The notes under the pieces were generated by a model. It saw only the letters and a program-made list of their open reading frames with translations. It had not been told where the DNA came from and did no database searches. Shown here in pieces: positions 17,665 to 25,733 of a DNA stretch of 64,000 nucleotides. Made by a program: the position numbers and the translations under genes. Source of the stretch: Curtobacterium sp. MCBD17_013 (GTDB taxonomy: Bacteria > Actinomycetota > Actinomycetes > Actinomycetales > Microbacteriaceae); NCBI RefSeq assembly GCF_003234565.1, contig NZ_QKTU01000012.1:22779-86778 (forward strand). The letters are read 5' to 3'. The stretch's first letter is position 1, and the number at the start of each line of letters is the position of its first letter.

Positions 17665-18084
17665 GTGTCCGACCTCGAAGAGACCCTCGTCCTCGTCAAG
17701 CCCGACGGCGTCGCCCGCCAGTTGACCGGGGAGATCCTCCGCCGCATCGAGGCGAAGGGCTACGAGATCGTCGACCTGAAGATGCTGACGGCGTCCCGCG
17801 ACCTGCTCAGCGCCCACTACGAGGAGCACCAGGGCAAGCCGTTCTTCGAGCCCCTCGTCGAGTTCATGGAGTCCGGGCCGATCGTCGCCGTCCGCGTCGC
17901 GGGCAACGGCGTGATCGCCGGCTTCCGCTCGCTCGCGGGCACCACCGATCCGACCTCGGCCGCGCCGGGCACGATCCGCGGCGACCTCGGGCGCGACTGG
18001 GGTCTCAAGGTGCAGCAGAACCTCGTGCACGGCAGCGACTCGCCCGAGTCCGCCGCGCGCGAGCTCGGTCTCTGGTTCGCCTGA
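17665..18084 (+). CDS. ndk: nucleoside-diphosphate kinase
   Basis: A 139-residue NDP kinase that balances nucleoside triphosphate pools by phosphate transfer through a histidine. The opening ETLVLVKPDGVARQLTGEI and the active-site stretch NLVHGSDSPESA are classical; the phospho-accepting His is about 122. GTG 17665 is chosen because GGGAG sits 7 bases upstream and it gives the family length. It is the last gene of the ileS-folC-DUF4233 run, 52 bases downstream, and is followed by a strong hairpin terminator. No oddity is seen. Confidence 0.96.
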   Translation: MSDLEETLVLVKPDGVARQLTGEILRRIEAKGYEIVDLKMLTASRDLLSAHYEEHQGKPFFEPLVEFMESGPIVAVRVAGNGVIAGFRSLAGTTDPTSAAPGTIRGDLGRDWGLKVQQNLVHGSDSPESAARELGLWFA

Positions 18085-18104
18085 CCCGCTGTTCCGCGTC
18101 TTCC

Positions 18105-18140
18105 CGACAGGCCCGTCGTCGTCCGACAACGGGCCTGTCG
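18105..18140. terminator. bidirectional hairpin terminator after ndk
   Basis: A perfect 12-bp stem, CGACAGGCCCGT with ACGGGCCTGTCG, closes a 12-base loop. It lies 20 bases after the ndk stop and faces the oppositely oriented dsbA-like gene, so it may stop transcripts from the ndk side. Confidence 0.85.
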
Positions 18141-18287
18141 CCGTATCCGCGGGCATGCGATGCGCGGGCATCTGACGACGTCACCCCTGTCGTCCGACAC
18201 CCGCGCCGGCGAGACGAGCACCCGCACCGGGCGTGACCGGGAGGCCCGACACCACCCGGGGGAGGGAGCGGACACCCGAGGCGGAAC

Positions 18288-18323
18288 GACGACGGGCCGC
18301 CCCCATCGGGACGGCCCGTCGTC
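18288..18323. terminator. hairpin terminator after the DsbA-like gene
   Basis: A perfect 12-bp stem (GACGACGGGCCG with CGGCCCGTCGTC) and a 12-base loop, located about 45 bases beyond the stop of the minus-strand DsbA-like gene. With the ndk hairpin it frames a 147-base spacer that holds one CGGGAGGCCCG word and no gene that I can see. Confidence 0.8.
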
Positions 18324-18369
18324 GCACGGCTGACGGTCGCCGCGGGGCTGGCCCGCGGCGACCGTGCGA

Positions 18370-19290
18370 TCAGCCCGCCGAGGGCGTGGCGGTCGGCGTC
18401 GCGGTCGAGCTGCCCGAGGAACCCACGGCCTGCTCGGCGACCTGCTCCACGAACGACGAGAAGGCCGACGTGTCGGTCAGCGACCCGGTGTACTGCTGCC
18501 CGTTGACGAGGACGAGCGGGGTGCCGGTGAGCTTCTTGACGTCGGAGTTCGGGATCTTGTCGTTGAGCGTCCGGTTCGTGACGTCGGCGACCCACCCCTT
18601 GAACGTGCCGTTGTGGATGCAGCTCGGGATGTTCTCGTTCGTCGCGCCAGCGGCCTTGACGAGGCTGACGATCTGGTCGTCGGTCAGACCCTTGGTCTGC
18701 TCGCTCGGTTGCTTCTTGTAGAAGCGCTGGTTCACGGCGAGGAACTTGTTCGGCTCGTAGTTCGCGACACAGGCGGCAGCGTTGGTGGCGCGGGTCGAGT
18801 ACTTGGTTCCGAGGGAGCTCGCGTCGAGCAGCGCGAACGGATGGAGCTCGAGCGTGGCGTACCCGGCGGTGACCCACTGCTTGATCTGCGTCATGTTCGT
18901 CGTCTCGAACTGGTTGCAGTACGGGCACATGTAGTCCTCGTAGACCACGATGTTGATCGTGTCCTTGTGGGCTGCCGTCTTGGTGGCCGTCGGCTCCGCG
19001 CCGGCCTTCGTCGCACCCGTGGTGACCGCGGTGATCGACTTGCCGTTGCCGTGCAGCAGGATGCCGTCGCTCGCCATGTTCTTGGGGCCGGGGCCCGCGG
19101 GCTGGATCGAGTTGACGACGACGAGCACGACGATCGCGGCGACGGCGAGGACCACGACGGCGATCCCGCTCTGCAGGAACAGCCGGTTGCGGCGTCTGCG
19201 CTGTTGTTCTCGCTCGCGCATCGCCCGCGCGTGCTCGCGGGCTGCTTCGCGCCGTGCCTTCTTGGAGGAGTTGTCGCCTGCGGTGCTCAT
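18370..19290 (-). CDS. membrane-anchored DsbA-like thiol oxidoreductase
   Basis: A 306-residue protein with a highly basic cytoplasmic N-terminus (about 1-38), one membrane helix (about 41-61) and an extracytoplasmic thioredoxin-fold domain with the DsbA-type active site YMCPYC (Cys 122 and 125). Additional cysteines (AACVAN, PSCIHN) could form a structural disulfide. A cis-Pro is likely in KLTGTPLVLVNG. It probably introduces disulfides into exported proteins and is reoxidised by the VKOR homologue encoded directly upstream on the same strand. The ATG at 19290 follows TACGGT by 8 bases. The Ser/Thr/Pro tail (GSSGSSTATPTATPSAG) looks flexible. Confidence 0.88.
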   Translation of the reverse strand: MSTAGDNSSKKARREAAREHARAMREREQQRRRRNRLFLQSGIAVVVLAVAAIVVLVVVNSIQPAGPGPKNMASDGILLHGNGKSITAVTTGATKAGAEPTATKTAAHKDTINIVVYEDYMCPYCNQFETTNMTQIKQWVTAGYATLELHPFALLDASSLGTKYSTRATNAAACVANYEPNKFLAVNQRFYKKQPSEQTKGLTDDQIVSLVKAAGATNENIPSCIHNGTFKGWVADVTNRTLNDKIPNSDVKKLTGTPLVLVNGQQYTGSLTDTSAFSSFVEQVAEQAVGSSGSSTATPTATPSAG

Positions 19291-19433
19291 CGGCAACAAC
19301 CGTAACGGGTGCTGGAGGGGGTCGAGCGCGGCTCGGCTGACAAACCTCCCAGAAGTGCGTGACGCGTCATCGACGCCGGTGCGCGGGGCGTCGACATCAG
19401 GCCGGTGTCGCGGTGCGGACCGGTCGTACGCGA

Positions 19434-20072
19434 TCAGAAGAGGATGGCCCGCAGCGTCGGGAACATGATGAGGATCACGAGGACGATCACGACGTAGTTG
19501 ACGAGCACGATGAGCCAGGAGAACGGGAGGACCGCCTGGCCGATCCGACGTCCGCGTTCGCCGAGGTTCCCCCGCGCCAGGTTCCAGCACGTGAACACCC
19601 AGAACATCGGGATCGTCATGGACCAGACGAGCATGCACCAGGGGCAGAGCGCACCGATCGACCACACCGTCTGCGTGAAGAGCCACGTCACGAACACCCA
19701 CGCCAGGAACACCCCGGCGTTGAACGCCACCCAGAACCAGCGGGCCGCGACGACGCCGGCCAACAGCATCACCGCGACGGCGATCGGTGCCACGAACCCC
19801 GAGACGCCGAGGATCGGGTTCGGGAACCCGAACAGATGTGCCTGGTGGCTCGCCATGACGTTCGAGCAGCTGATGAAGGGGTTGACGTCGCATCCCAGTG
19901 CCTGCTTGGGGTGTTCCAGCAGTTGGTACTCGTCGACGACGAGCCGGAAGGCGCCGTACAACCCGCCCGCCCCGGTGACGAGGAGGAACACGGCCATGGC
20001 CACGGGTGGACGACGGAGGGCTTCGCGGGACGTCACGAGCGCCATCATCGCATGCACGTTCGGCGTTCCCAT
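19434..20072 (-). CDS. vitamin K epoxide reductase (VKOR) family protein
   Basis: A 212-residue membrane protein of the VKOR family. It has the four key cysteines: the loop pair in GCDVNPFISCSNV (Cys 61 and 69) and the membrane CxxC in ALCPWC (Cys 143 and 146). About five helices are seen. In actinobacteria VKOR replaces DsbB: it reoxidises DsbA and passes electrons to a quinone. The adjacent DsbA-like gene, 143 bases downstream on the same strand, supports that partnership. The start is uncertain: ATG 20072 is used, but ATG 20048 (MMALVTS) would also work, and neither has a clear ribosome site. It is divergent from rne. Confidence 0.9.
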   Translation of the reverse strand: MGTPNVHAMMALVTSREALRRPPVAMAVFLLVTGAGGLYGAFRLVVDEYQLLEHPKQALGCDVNPFISCSNVMASHQAHLFGFPNPILGVSGFVAPIAVAVMLLAGVVAARWFWVAFNAGVFLAWVFVTWLFTQTVWSIGALCPWCMLVWSMTIPMFWVFTCWNLARGNLGERGRRIGQAVLPFSWLIVLVNYVVIVLVILIMFPTLRAILF

Positions 20073-20084
20073 GGGCGGGCGTGC

Positions 20085-20306
20085 GATAATCGATGGGTCG
20101 ACGGTCCCGTACCGTCGATGACGAAGAGCTTTCCGGGCCCGGTGCCCGGACAACGAAGCGCCGTGAGAGGGCGCGCGCGACCGTGGTGCTGCCCCGTACG
20201 GAGCGGCACCGGCCGCTTGGAGCGAGCGCGGGGGCGTAGTCGCCGCCCGCCGAGGATTCCCGCCGGTCACATGCTGACCAGGCCGGGCTGAGGAGTGCAC
20301 CAGTCG
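20085..20306 (+). promoter_or_regulatory. rne promoter and structured 5' leader of about 210 nt
   Basis: A near-consensus -10 (GATAAT, 20085-20090) implies transcription from about 20097, leaving some 210 bases before rne. The leader can fold into several short hairpins: GACGGT/ACCGTC (20100-20116), CCGGGC/GCCCGG (20133-20149) and a GGTGC/GCACC stem around 20184-20210. RNase E controls its own message through its 5' leader in E. coli; whether this leader does the same is inference. No coding frame of note is present. Confidence 0.55.
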
Positions 20307-23300
20307 ATGGTGGAGCAGAACGACAACAACAACGAAGACGGTACGAAGCGCCGCGGGCGCCTGTTCGGCAGCCGCCGGGCACGGTCCCACGGACCGGACG
20401 ACCACGTCGCCGACCGGGAGGCCCGGGCGACGCCCGTCACGCCGCCCGCGTCCGACGCGGAGGACCCCGGGGAGCTCTCGGCACCGGTGGCGTCGATCGA
20501 CGCCCCGGACGCCGCGCGCGTCGTCGTCGACGAGGGCGACTCGGTGACCTCCGTGGTCGACGAGGCCGCGTCGGTGACGACGGTGGTCGACGAGGCCGCG
20601 CAGGTGACGACGGTGATCGACGAGGTCGAGTCGGTGACGACGATGGTCGACGCGGTCACGGTCGTGACGGCGACGGAGGCGGTGCCCCTCGACCTCGCTG
20701 AGGACACGGCAGCCGACCTCGCCCCGGAGGCGACGGGGTCGGGTGTCACCGATCTGCCGGATGCGGAGCCCACCGGCGCCGGGCAGCCGGAGGCCGAGCC
20801 GTCGACGGCGGAGGAGTCCGCGGCCGAACCCGCCCCGACGTACCCGGTCGCGACGAGCACGACGAGCCTCATCTTCCATGCGCCCGTGCTGCCGGACCTG
20901 CCCGAGCGGTTCCAGCCGGACGACGAGCCGGACCGCGACCGTGACCGTGACCGTGACCGCGACCTCGTCGAGTCGCCGAGCACCCGCCGTCGATCGCGTC
21001 GTCGCGGGGCCGCCGCGCAGGACGACCAGCAGGCCGACGACTCGGGCGTGCAGCAGCAGCGGCAGCCCAAGCAGAAGCGTGAGCCGGAGCTCATCACCGA
21101 GCCGCAGCGCATCAAGGGGTCGACGCGGCTCGAGGCGAAGAAGCAGCGTCGCCGTGACGGCCGTGACGCCGGTCGCCGCCGTCAGGTCATCACCGAGGAC
21201 GAGTTCCTCGCCCGCCGCGAGAGCGTCGACCGCCAGATGATCGTCCGCTCGCAGGCGGACCGCATCGAGATCGGCGTGCTCGAGGACGGCGTCCTCGCGG
21301 AGCACTACGTCACGAAGAACCACAACGTCTCGCTCATCGGGAACGTCTACCTCGGCAAGGTGCAGAACGTGTTGCCGAGCATGGAGGCCGCGTTCGTGGA
21401 CATCGGCCGCGGGCGGAACGCGGTGCTGTACTCGGGCGAGGTCGACTGGGACTCCGTCGAGACGGGCAACCAGCCCCGCCGCATCGAGCTCGCGCTCAAG
21501 CCCGGCGACAAGGTCCTCGTGCAGGTGACGAAGGACCCGGTCGGCCACAAGGGCGCCCGCCTGACGAGCCAGATCTCACTCCCGGGGCGCTACCTGGTCT
21601 ACGTGCCGAACGGCTCGATGAACGGGATCTCGCGCAAGCTGCCCGACACCGAGCGCGCGCGCCTCAAGAAGATCCTCAAGGAGGTCCTGCCGGAGCACGC
21701 GGGTGTCATCGTGCGCACCGCGGCCGAGGGAGCGACCGAGGAGCAGCTCACGCGCGACGTCACCCGGCTCACGAGCCAGTGGGAGGCGATCCAGAACAAG
21801 GTGCAGAACGGCCAGGCGCCGGTGCTGCTCCACAGCGAGCCCGACCTCCTCGTCAAGATCGTGCGCGACGTCTTCAACGAGGACTTCTCGAAGCTGATCA
21901 TCGACGGTGATGCCGCCCGCGCCGTCATCGACGAGTACCTCTCGGCGGTGGCGCCGGACCTCAAGGACCGCGTCGAGCTCTACGAGGGCCCCGACTCGTT
22001 CGAGGAGCACCGGCTCAACGAGCAGATCGAGAAGGCCCTGGACCGCAAGGTCTGGCTGCCGTCCGGCGGCTCACTGGTGATCGACCGTACCGAGGCGATG
22101 ACCGTGGTCGACGTCAACACGGGCAAGTTCGTCGGGTCCGGGGGCAACCTCGAGGAGACCGTCACGAAGAACAACCTCGAGGCGGCCGAGGAGATCGTGC
22201 GTCAGCTCCGACTGCGCGACATCGGCGGCATCATCGTGGTCGACTTCATCGACATGGTGCTCGAGTCCAACCGCGACCTCGTGCTCCGCCGTCTCGTCGA
22301 GTGCCTGAGCCGTGACCGGACGAAGCACCAGGTCGCCGAGGTCACCTCGCTCGGCCTCGTGCAGATGACCCGCAAGAAGATCGGCGTCGGCCTGCAGGAG
22401 TCGTTCGCCGAGGTGAACGCCAAGGTCAACGACAACACGAACGAGTCCTCGCCGAAGGGTGGCCGGAGCGGTCGCAAGGGCCGGGGCAACGGCGGTGGCC
22501 AGGGCAACGGCAACGGCAACGGCAGCGGCAACGGCAACGGCCAGCAGTCGTCGCAGCAGGCGCACCAGATCACCGAGGACGTCAAGAACGCGCTCTCGCG
22601 GATCGCCGCATCGACCATCCCGCACGACGACGCCGCTGCGACGGCTGCGAGCGGCACCGCGCCGACGAGCGCGAGCCAGCTCGAGGAGGCTCTGGACAGC
22701 GCCAGCGGAGCCACACCGGGTGAGGCCGACGCCGGTACGGGGACGACGCGATCGCAGCGCCGCTCCCGTCGCGGGGACCGGAACGAGCGCGGCGATCGGA
22801 ACGACCGTTCCGACCGGAACGAGCGTGCCGACCGGGACGAGCGTGCCGACGGGGAGGGGCGCACCGAGCGCACCGAGCACGCTCCGTCCGCCGACGCGAC
22901 CGTGGAGCAGCCGACCGAGGTGACACGGCAGCAGCCCGCAGCGCCGCACGAACCGGCGACGCCCGAACCGGTGTCGGCGACCCGTGAGCCGGCGTCGACG
23001 GGGTCTCGTCGGGTGAGCACGACGGCGACCGTGTCCCCGACCGAGTCCGTCGCGATCCTCGACATCCCGCTCTCCGCGGCGCCGGTCCGACAGCCCCGGC
23101 CGGTGAGCACCGAGGCAGCCGAGTCCCTCCTGGACTCCGTCCTCCAGGCGCTCCCCGAGCCGAAGCAGCCCGGCCAGGGGCGCAACCGGTCCCGCAGGGT
23201 GACGTCGGGGAGCATCAGCGCACCCGCGACGACCAGCGGCGCAACCGACGCCGGCGGTGCTGACGACGCGGGCGACCCCGACGGCGGGCCGGTCATCCTC

Positions 23301-23309
23301 GGGCGGTGA
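20307..23309 (+). CDS. rne: ribonuclease E/G
   Basis: A 1000-residue Rne/Rng endoribonuclease that processes rRNA and mRNA. The first 310 residues are acidic and repetitive, including 10-residue VTTVVDEAA-like repeats and an (RD)n stretch. The S1 RNA-binding domain is at about 318-400. The catalytic core has magnesium-binding Asp 602 in VVDVNTGKF and Asp 646 in VVDFIDM. After MTRKKIGVGLQESF the usual CPxCxG-type zinc-link is missing; Asn, Lys and Ser follow instead. The C-terminal 300 residues are disordered, with NG repeats and RNERGDRND-type Arg-rich repeats likely to bind RNA or partners. ATG 20307 lies 11 bases after GAGGAG; a GTG at 20295 is an alternative. Confidence 0.93.
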   Translation: MVEQNDNNNEDGTKRRGRLFGSRRARSHGPDDHVADREARATPVTPPASDAEDPGELSAPVASIDAPDAARVVVDEGDSVTSVVDEAASVTTVVDEAAQVTTVIDEVESVTTMVDAVTVVTATEAVPLDLAEDTAADLAPEATGSGVTDLPDAEPTGAGQPEAEPSTAEESAAEPAPTYPVATSTTSLIFHAPVLPDLPERFQPDDEPDRDRDRDRDRDLVESPSTRRRSRRRGAAAQDDQQADDSGVQQQRQPKQKREPELITEPQRIKGSTRLEAKKQRRRDGRDAGRRRQVITEDEFLARRESVDRQMIVRSQADRIEIGVLEDGVLAEHYVTKNHNVSLIGNVYLGKVQNVLPSMEAAFVDIGRGRNAVLYSGEVDWDSVETGNQPRRIELALKPGDKVLVQVTKDPVGHKGARLTSQISLPGRYLVYVPNGSMNGISRKLPDTERARLKKILKEVLPEHAGVIVRTAAEGATEEQLTRDVTRLTSQWEAIQNKVQNGQAPVLLHSEPDLLVKIVRDVFNEDFSKLIIDGDAARAVIDEYLSAVAPDLKDRVELYEGPDSFEEHRLNEQIEKALDRKVWLPSGGSLVIDRTEAMTVVDVNTGKFVGSGGNLEETVTKNNLEAAEEIVRQLRLRDIGGIIVVDFIDMVLESNRDLVLRRLVECLSRDRTKHQVAEVTSLGLVQMTRKKIGVGLQESFAEVNAKVNDNTNESSPKGGRSGRKGRGNGGGQGNGNGNGSGNGNGQQSSQQAHQITEDVKNALSRIAASTIPHDDAAATAASGTAPTSASQLEEALDSASGATPGEADAGTGTTRSQRRSRRGDRNERGDRNDRSDRNERADRDERADGEGRTERTEHAPSADATVEQPTEVTRQQPAAPHEPATPEPVSATREPASTGSRRVSTTATVSPTESVAILDIPLSAAPVRQPRPVSTEAAESLLDSVLQALPEPKQPGQGRNRSRRVTSGSISAPATTSGATDAGGADDAGDPDGGPVILGR
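20530..20670 (+). repeat. degenerate 30-bp tandem repeats in the rne N-terminal extension
   Basis: About four and a half imperfect 30-base units encode the ten-residue pattern SVTTVVDEAA. They form an acidic, probably disordered or beta-prone segment ahead of the S1 domain. The repetition is visible in both DNA and protein and could expand or shrink without frame change. Confidence 0.75.
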
Positions 23310-23360
23310 CCGCAGCGCGGGACTGAGCCCGGGCCTCCCGGCAGACGGCCGACGCGGCCG

Positions 23361-23407
23361 ACGACGAACGCGACCTCCCCCCGACGGGGCGGGGTCGCGT
23401 TCGTCGT
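23361..23407. terminator. strong hairpin terminator after rne
   Basis: A perfect 15-bp stem (ACGACGAACGCGACC with its complement at 23393-23407) and a C/G-rich loop that may lengthen it. It begins 52 bases after the rne stop. A CGGGCCTCCCG word at 23330-23340 lies between the stop and this hairpin. Confidence 0.85.
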
Positions 23408-23484
23408 TCCGCGGTAGCGTTTCCTGACCGTCGACCGGTGCCGCGTGCCGCGGCCGCCCACCGCCACCGCAGAGGAGAGCCCGC

Positions 23485-24597
23485 GTGTCCGATCCGACCG
23501 ACGACCACCAGCAGCCGGTCGGGGGAGCGCCCGGGTTCCCGAGAGACGGCCGTGCCCCGTCGCAGGGTGACCACCACCGGATGCCGGGCGCGGCCGGCCC
23601 CGCGCCGTCGTGGTCGTCCGTCCCGGGTCCGTCGGTTCCGGGTCCGTCGGTTCCGGGTCCCTCGGTTCCGCGGGTGCCCGGCCCCGGCATCGGGCTCCCG
23701 GGCGCCGTCCCCGCATGGCGGAGGAGCAGCCCCACGAGTGTGTTCGCTCGGGAGCGCTCGGGAGCTGGCGTCGCCGCCGCGGCGCTCGCCATCGCGGTGG
23801 TCGCGGCGGTCCTGCTCGTGTCGTCCCTGTCCGAGTTCCTCGGCACCCTGTCCTACGCGGGTGCCATGGACTTCGGCGATGAGGGCTTCACCGGCACGCC
23901 GCTCGGGTACTTCCTCGTCACCTGGCTGCTCGACCCGCTGGCGTTCTACGTCGTCGCGTTCGTCGTCCTCGCGTTCCTGACCCCGGTGACGCGACGGAGT
24001 CCACTGCCGACGATCGTGCTCCGGGCGATCGTCGCCGGGGCGGCGGGGACCGTGGGCATCATGGTCGTCGGCGTGTTCGAGGGCTTCGTCCACGCGGTGA
24101 GCGAGCTCGACTGGACCTACCTGCTCACCGACATCCTGACGGACCCCCTGTCCCGCGGCGTCGAGTACACGGCGCTCACCATCACGGCCTGCACGCTCGT
24201 CTGGTTGTGGTCAGGACGTCCAGGGCGACGAGGCCGCACCGGCCGTCCGGGGATGCCGGGCATGGTCCCGCCGGCCGACGCCGTGCCGGTGGCCACGATC
24301 CCGCCGCAGGCGCCGGCCTGGCAGGCGGCTGCTCCGCGCCCGGGTGCGTCGCAGCCGGGAGGCGCGTGGCCGACGGGCGCAGCGCAGCCGGGAGGCGCGT
24401 GGCCGACGGGTGCAGCGCAGCCGGGAGGCGCGTGGCCGACGGGCGCAGCGCAGCCGGGAGGCGCGTGGCCGACGGGCGCAGCGCAGCCGGGAGGCGCGTG
24501 GACAGCCGATGCGTCCCGGTCGGGAACCCCGTGGCCGACGGGGACGTCGGCTCCCGACGAGTGGCGTGCGACCGACGAGGTCGACCGGGACCGCTGA
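23485..24597 (+). CDS. repeat-rich multi-pass membrane protein of unknown function
   Basis: A 370-residue protein I cannot assign. The N-terminal 90 residues are Pro/Gly/Ser-rich with VPGPS repeats (15-bp DNA units). The middle has about four membrane helices (VAAAALAIAVVAAVLLVSSL, a FLVTWLLDPLAFYVVAFVV pair, IVLRAIVAGAAGTVGIMVVG and ALTITACTLVWLW). The C-terminal 110 residues are Pro/Ala/Gly-rich with five copies of an 11-residue QPGGAWPTGAA repeat. GTG 23485 has GAGAGGAGA upstream. Likely promoter: TAGCGT at 23414-23419. Proline-rich tails like these occur on actinobacterial membrane proteins that work near the cell envelope, but no function is implied. Confidence 0.7.
   Translation: MSDPTDDHQQPVGGAPGFPRDGRAPSQGDHHRMPGAAGPAPSWSSVPGPSVPGPSVPGPSVPRVPGPGIGLPGAVPAWRRSSPTSVFARERSGAGVAAAALAIAVVAAVLLVSSLSEFLGTLSYAGAMDFGDEGFTGTPLGYFLVTWLLDPLAFYVVAFVVLAFLTPVTRRSPLPTIVLRAIVAGAAGTVGIMVVGVFEGFVHAVSELDWTYLLTDILTDPLSRGVEYTALTITACTLVWLWSGRPGRRGRTGRPGMPGMVPPADAVPVATIPPQAPAWQAAAPRPGASQPGGAWPTGAAQPGGAWPTGAAQPGGAWPTGAAQPGGAWPTGAAQPGGAWTADASRSGTPWPTGTSAPDEWRATDEVDRDR
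24352..24516 (+). repeat. five 33-bp tandem repeats in a membrane protein tail
   Basis: CAGCCGGGAGGCGCGTGG begins each unit at 24352, 24385, 24418, 24451 and 24484, a perfect 33-base period. The first four units are nearly identical (single-base differences), which suggests recent expansion. The fifth diverges. The frame is kept. Confidence 0.92.
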
Positions 24598-24615
24598 GGC
24601 GCCCTGGGCAGCGGG

Positions 24616-24891
24616 TCAGTGCCCGGAGCGCTTGTCGCGCTGCGGGACCCGGAGTCCGCTCGCGATGAGCCGGAGGACGAGTTCCCGGCCGGACACGGCG
24701 AGGGCCCCGAGCGCGACGAGTTCGTCGTGCCGGGCCGCGGGGACGTCGTAGTGGTCGTGGTCGAACGCGCGGCGGGGCAGGCCGGCGCGGGCCGCGAAGG
24801 CGTGGAGCTCGTCGTAGGACTCGTCGCTCACCAGGTGCGACCAGACCGTGTCGTGCGCGGGCCAGACGGGAGGGTCGATGAGCACGGTCAC
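24616..24891 (-). CDS. DUF4031 family protein
   Basis: A 91-residue protein that matches the small DUF4031 family by its opening [22 protein letters not shown], the central FDHDHYDVP and the end [17 protein letters not shown]. No biochemical role is known to me. The conserved His-Asp-His-Tyr cluster could be a metal or catalytic site, but this is speculation. GTG 24891 is chosen so that the protein begins (M)TVLID as in the family; there is no good ribosome site. It lies convergent to the repeat-rich membrane protein gene and divergent from rplU. Confidence 0.78.
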   Translation of the reverse strand: MTVLIDPPVWPAHDTVWSHLVSDESYDELHAFAARAGLPRRAFDHDHYDVPAARHDELVALGALAVSGRELVLRLIASGLRVPQRDKRSGH

Positions 24892-24919
24892 CCGGAGGAG
24901 CCTACGGCGTGGCGCGCGT

Positions 24920-24949
24920 TTGACCGGACCGGGAGCCATCGAGTACCCT
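24920..24949 (+). promoter_or_regulatory. promoter of the L21-L27 operon
   Basis: A -35 TTGACC (24920-24925) and a -10 TACCCT (24944-24949) are 18 bases apart. Transcription would begin about 24957, giving an 88-base leader before rplU, GC-rich and able to form imperfect hairpins. No known L21 leader motif is recognised. Confidence 0.65.
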
Positions 24950-25044
24950 TGGTTGTTGGTGTCCGCGAGGCCTCATGCCCGCGTCGACCGCGTCGGCGAC
25001 GGCACCGCAGACTTCCCTCCAGCAGAGTACGTAAGGAATTCCAC

Positions 25045-25353
25045 GTGGTTTACGCAGTTGTGCGCGCCGGCGGCCGTCAGGAAAAGGTCGAGGTCGGCAC
25101 CGTCCTGAACATCGACCGCATCAAGGGCGACGAGAACGGCACCATCCAGCTCGCGCCGGTGCTCCTCGTGGACGGCGACAAGGTCACCTCCGCGGCGAGT
25201 GACCTCGCCGGCGTGACGGTCACGGCCGAGGTCCTGAACGACCTCCGTGGCCCGAAGATCGTCATCCAGAAGTTCAAGAACAAGACCGGGTACAAGAAGC
25301 GTCAGGGCCACCGCTCGGAGCTCACCCGCGTCAAGATCACCAAGATCGCGTAA
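25045..25353 (+). CDS. rplU: 50S ribosomal protein L21
   Basis: A 102-residue ribosomal protein of the large subunit that binds 23S r[21 protein letters not shown] at the start and [22 protein letters not shown] near the end are family hallmarks. GTG 25045 is used because AAGGAA lies 7-8 bases upstream and the protein then begins MVYAV; earlier in-frame codons come from the leader. It is followed 12 bases later by rpmA, the usual partner. Confidence 0.96.
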   Translation: MVYAVVRAGGRQEKVEVGTVLNIDRIKGDENGTIQLAPVLLVDGDKVTSAASDLAGVTVTAEVLNDLRGPKIVIQKFKNKTGYKKRQGHRSELTRVKITKIA

Positions 25354-25365
25354 GGCGGAAGAACA

Positions 25366-25617
25366 ATGGCACACAAGAAGGGTGCGAGTTCCACTCGCAA
25401 CGGTCGTGACTCGAACGCGCAGCGCCTCGGCGTGAAGCGCTTCGGCGGACAGGTCGTCAACGCGGGCGAGATCATCCTCCGCCAGCGTGGCACCCACTTC
25501 CACCCGGGCGCCAACGTCGGCCGTGGCGGCGACGACACGCTCTTCGCGCTCACCGCGGGCGCCGTCGAGTTCGGCACCAAGGGCGGCCGCAAGGTCGTCA
25601 ACATCGTCAACGCCTGA
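25366..25617 (+). CDS. rpmA: 50S ribosomal protein L27
   Basis: An 83-residue protein of the large ribosomal subunit located near the peptidyl transferase centre. The opening [21 protein letters not shown] and the [22 protein letters not shown] block are characteristic. It has the short mature N-terminus; there is no Firmicutes-type cleavable extension. A GCGGAAG site precedes the ATG. A strong terminator follows before obgE. Confidence 0.97.
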   Translation: MAHKKGASSTRNGRDSNAQRLGVKRFGGQVVNAGEIILRQRGTHFHPGANVGRGGDDTLFALTAGAVEFGTKGGRKVVNIVNA

Positions 25618-25640
25618 TCGCACGACGACACACTCCACGA

Positions 25641-25667
25641 GAAGGGCGGGCCGAGTGCCCGCCCTTC
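25641..25667 (+). terminator. rho-independent terminator after rpmA
   Basis: An 11-bp stem (GAAGGGCGGGC with GCCCGCCCTTC), a five-base loop and TTCGCTTT after it. This is the most classical terminator in the window. It separates L21/L27 from obgE, so obgE must use read-through or its own promoter. Confidence 0.9.
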
Positions 25668-25733
25668 TTCGCTTTCCCGCCGGGTGCGGCGCCCTCGGTC
25701 CGGCGCCCCTGGCACCAGCTCCGTGAGGACACC

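Noticed and set aside
18233..18721. Plus-strand frame opposite the DsbA-like gene
   Set aside because: It begins in a terminator region and is antisense to a clear thioredoxin-fold gene.
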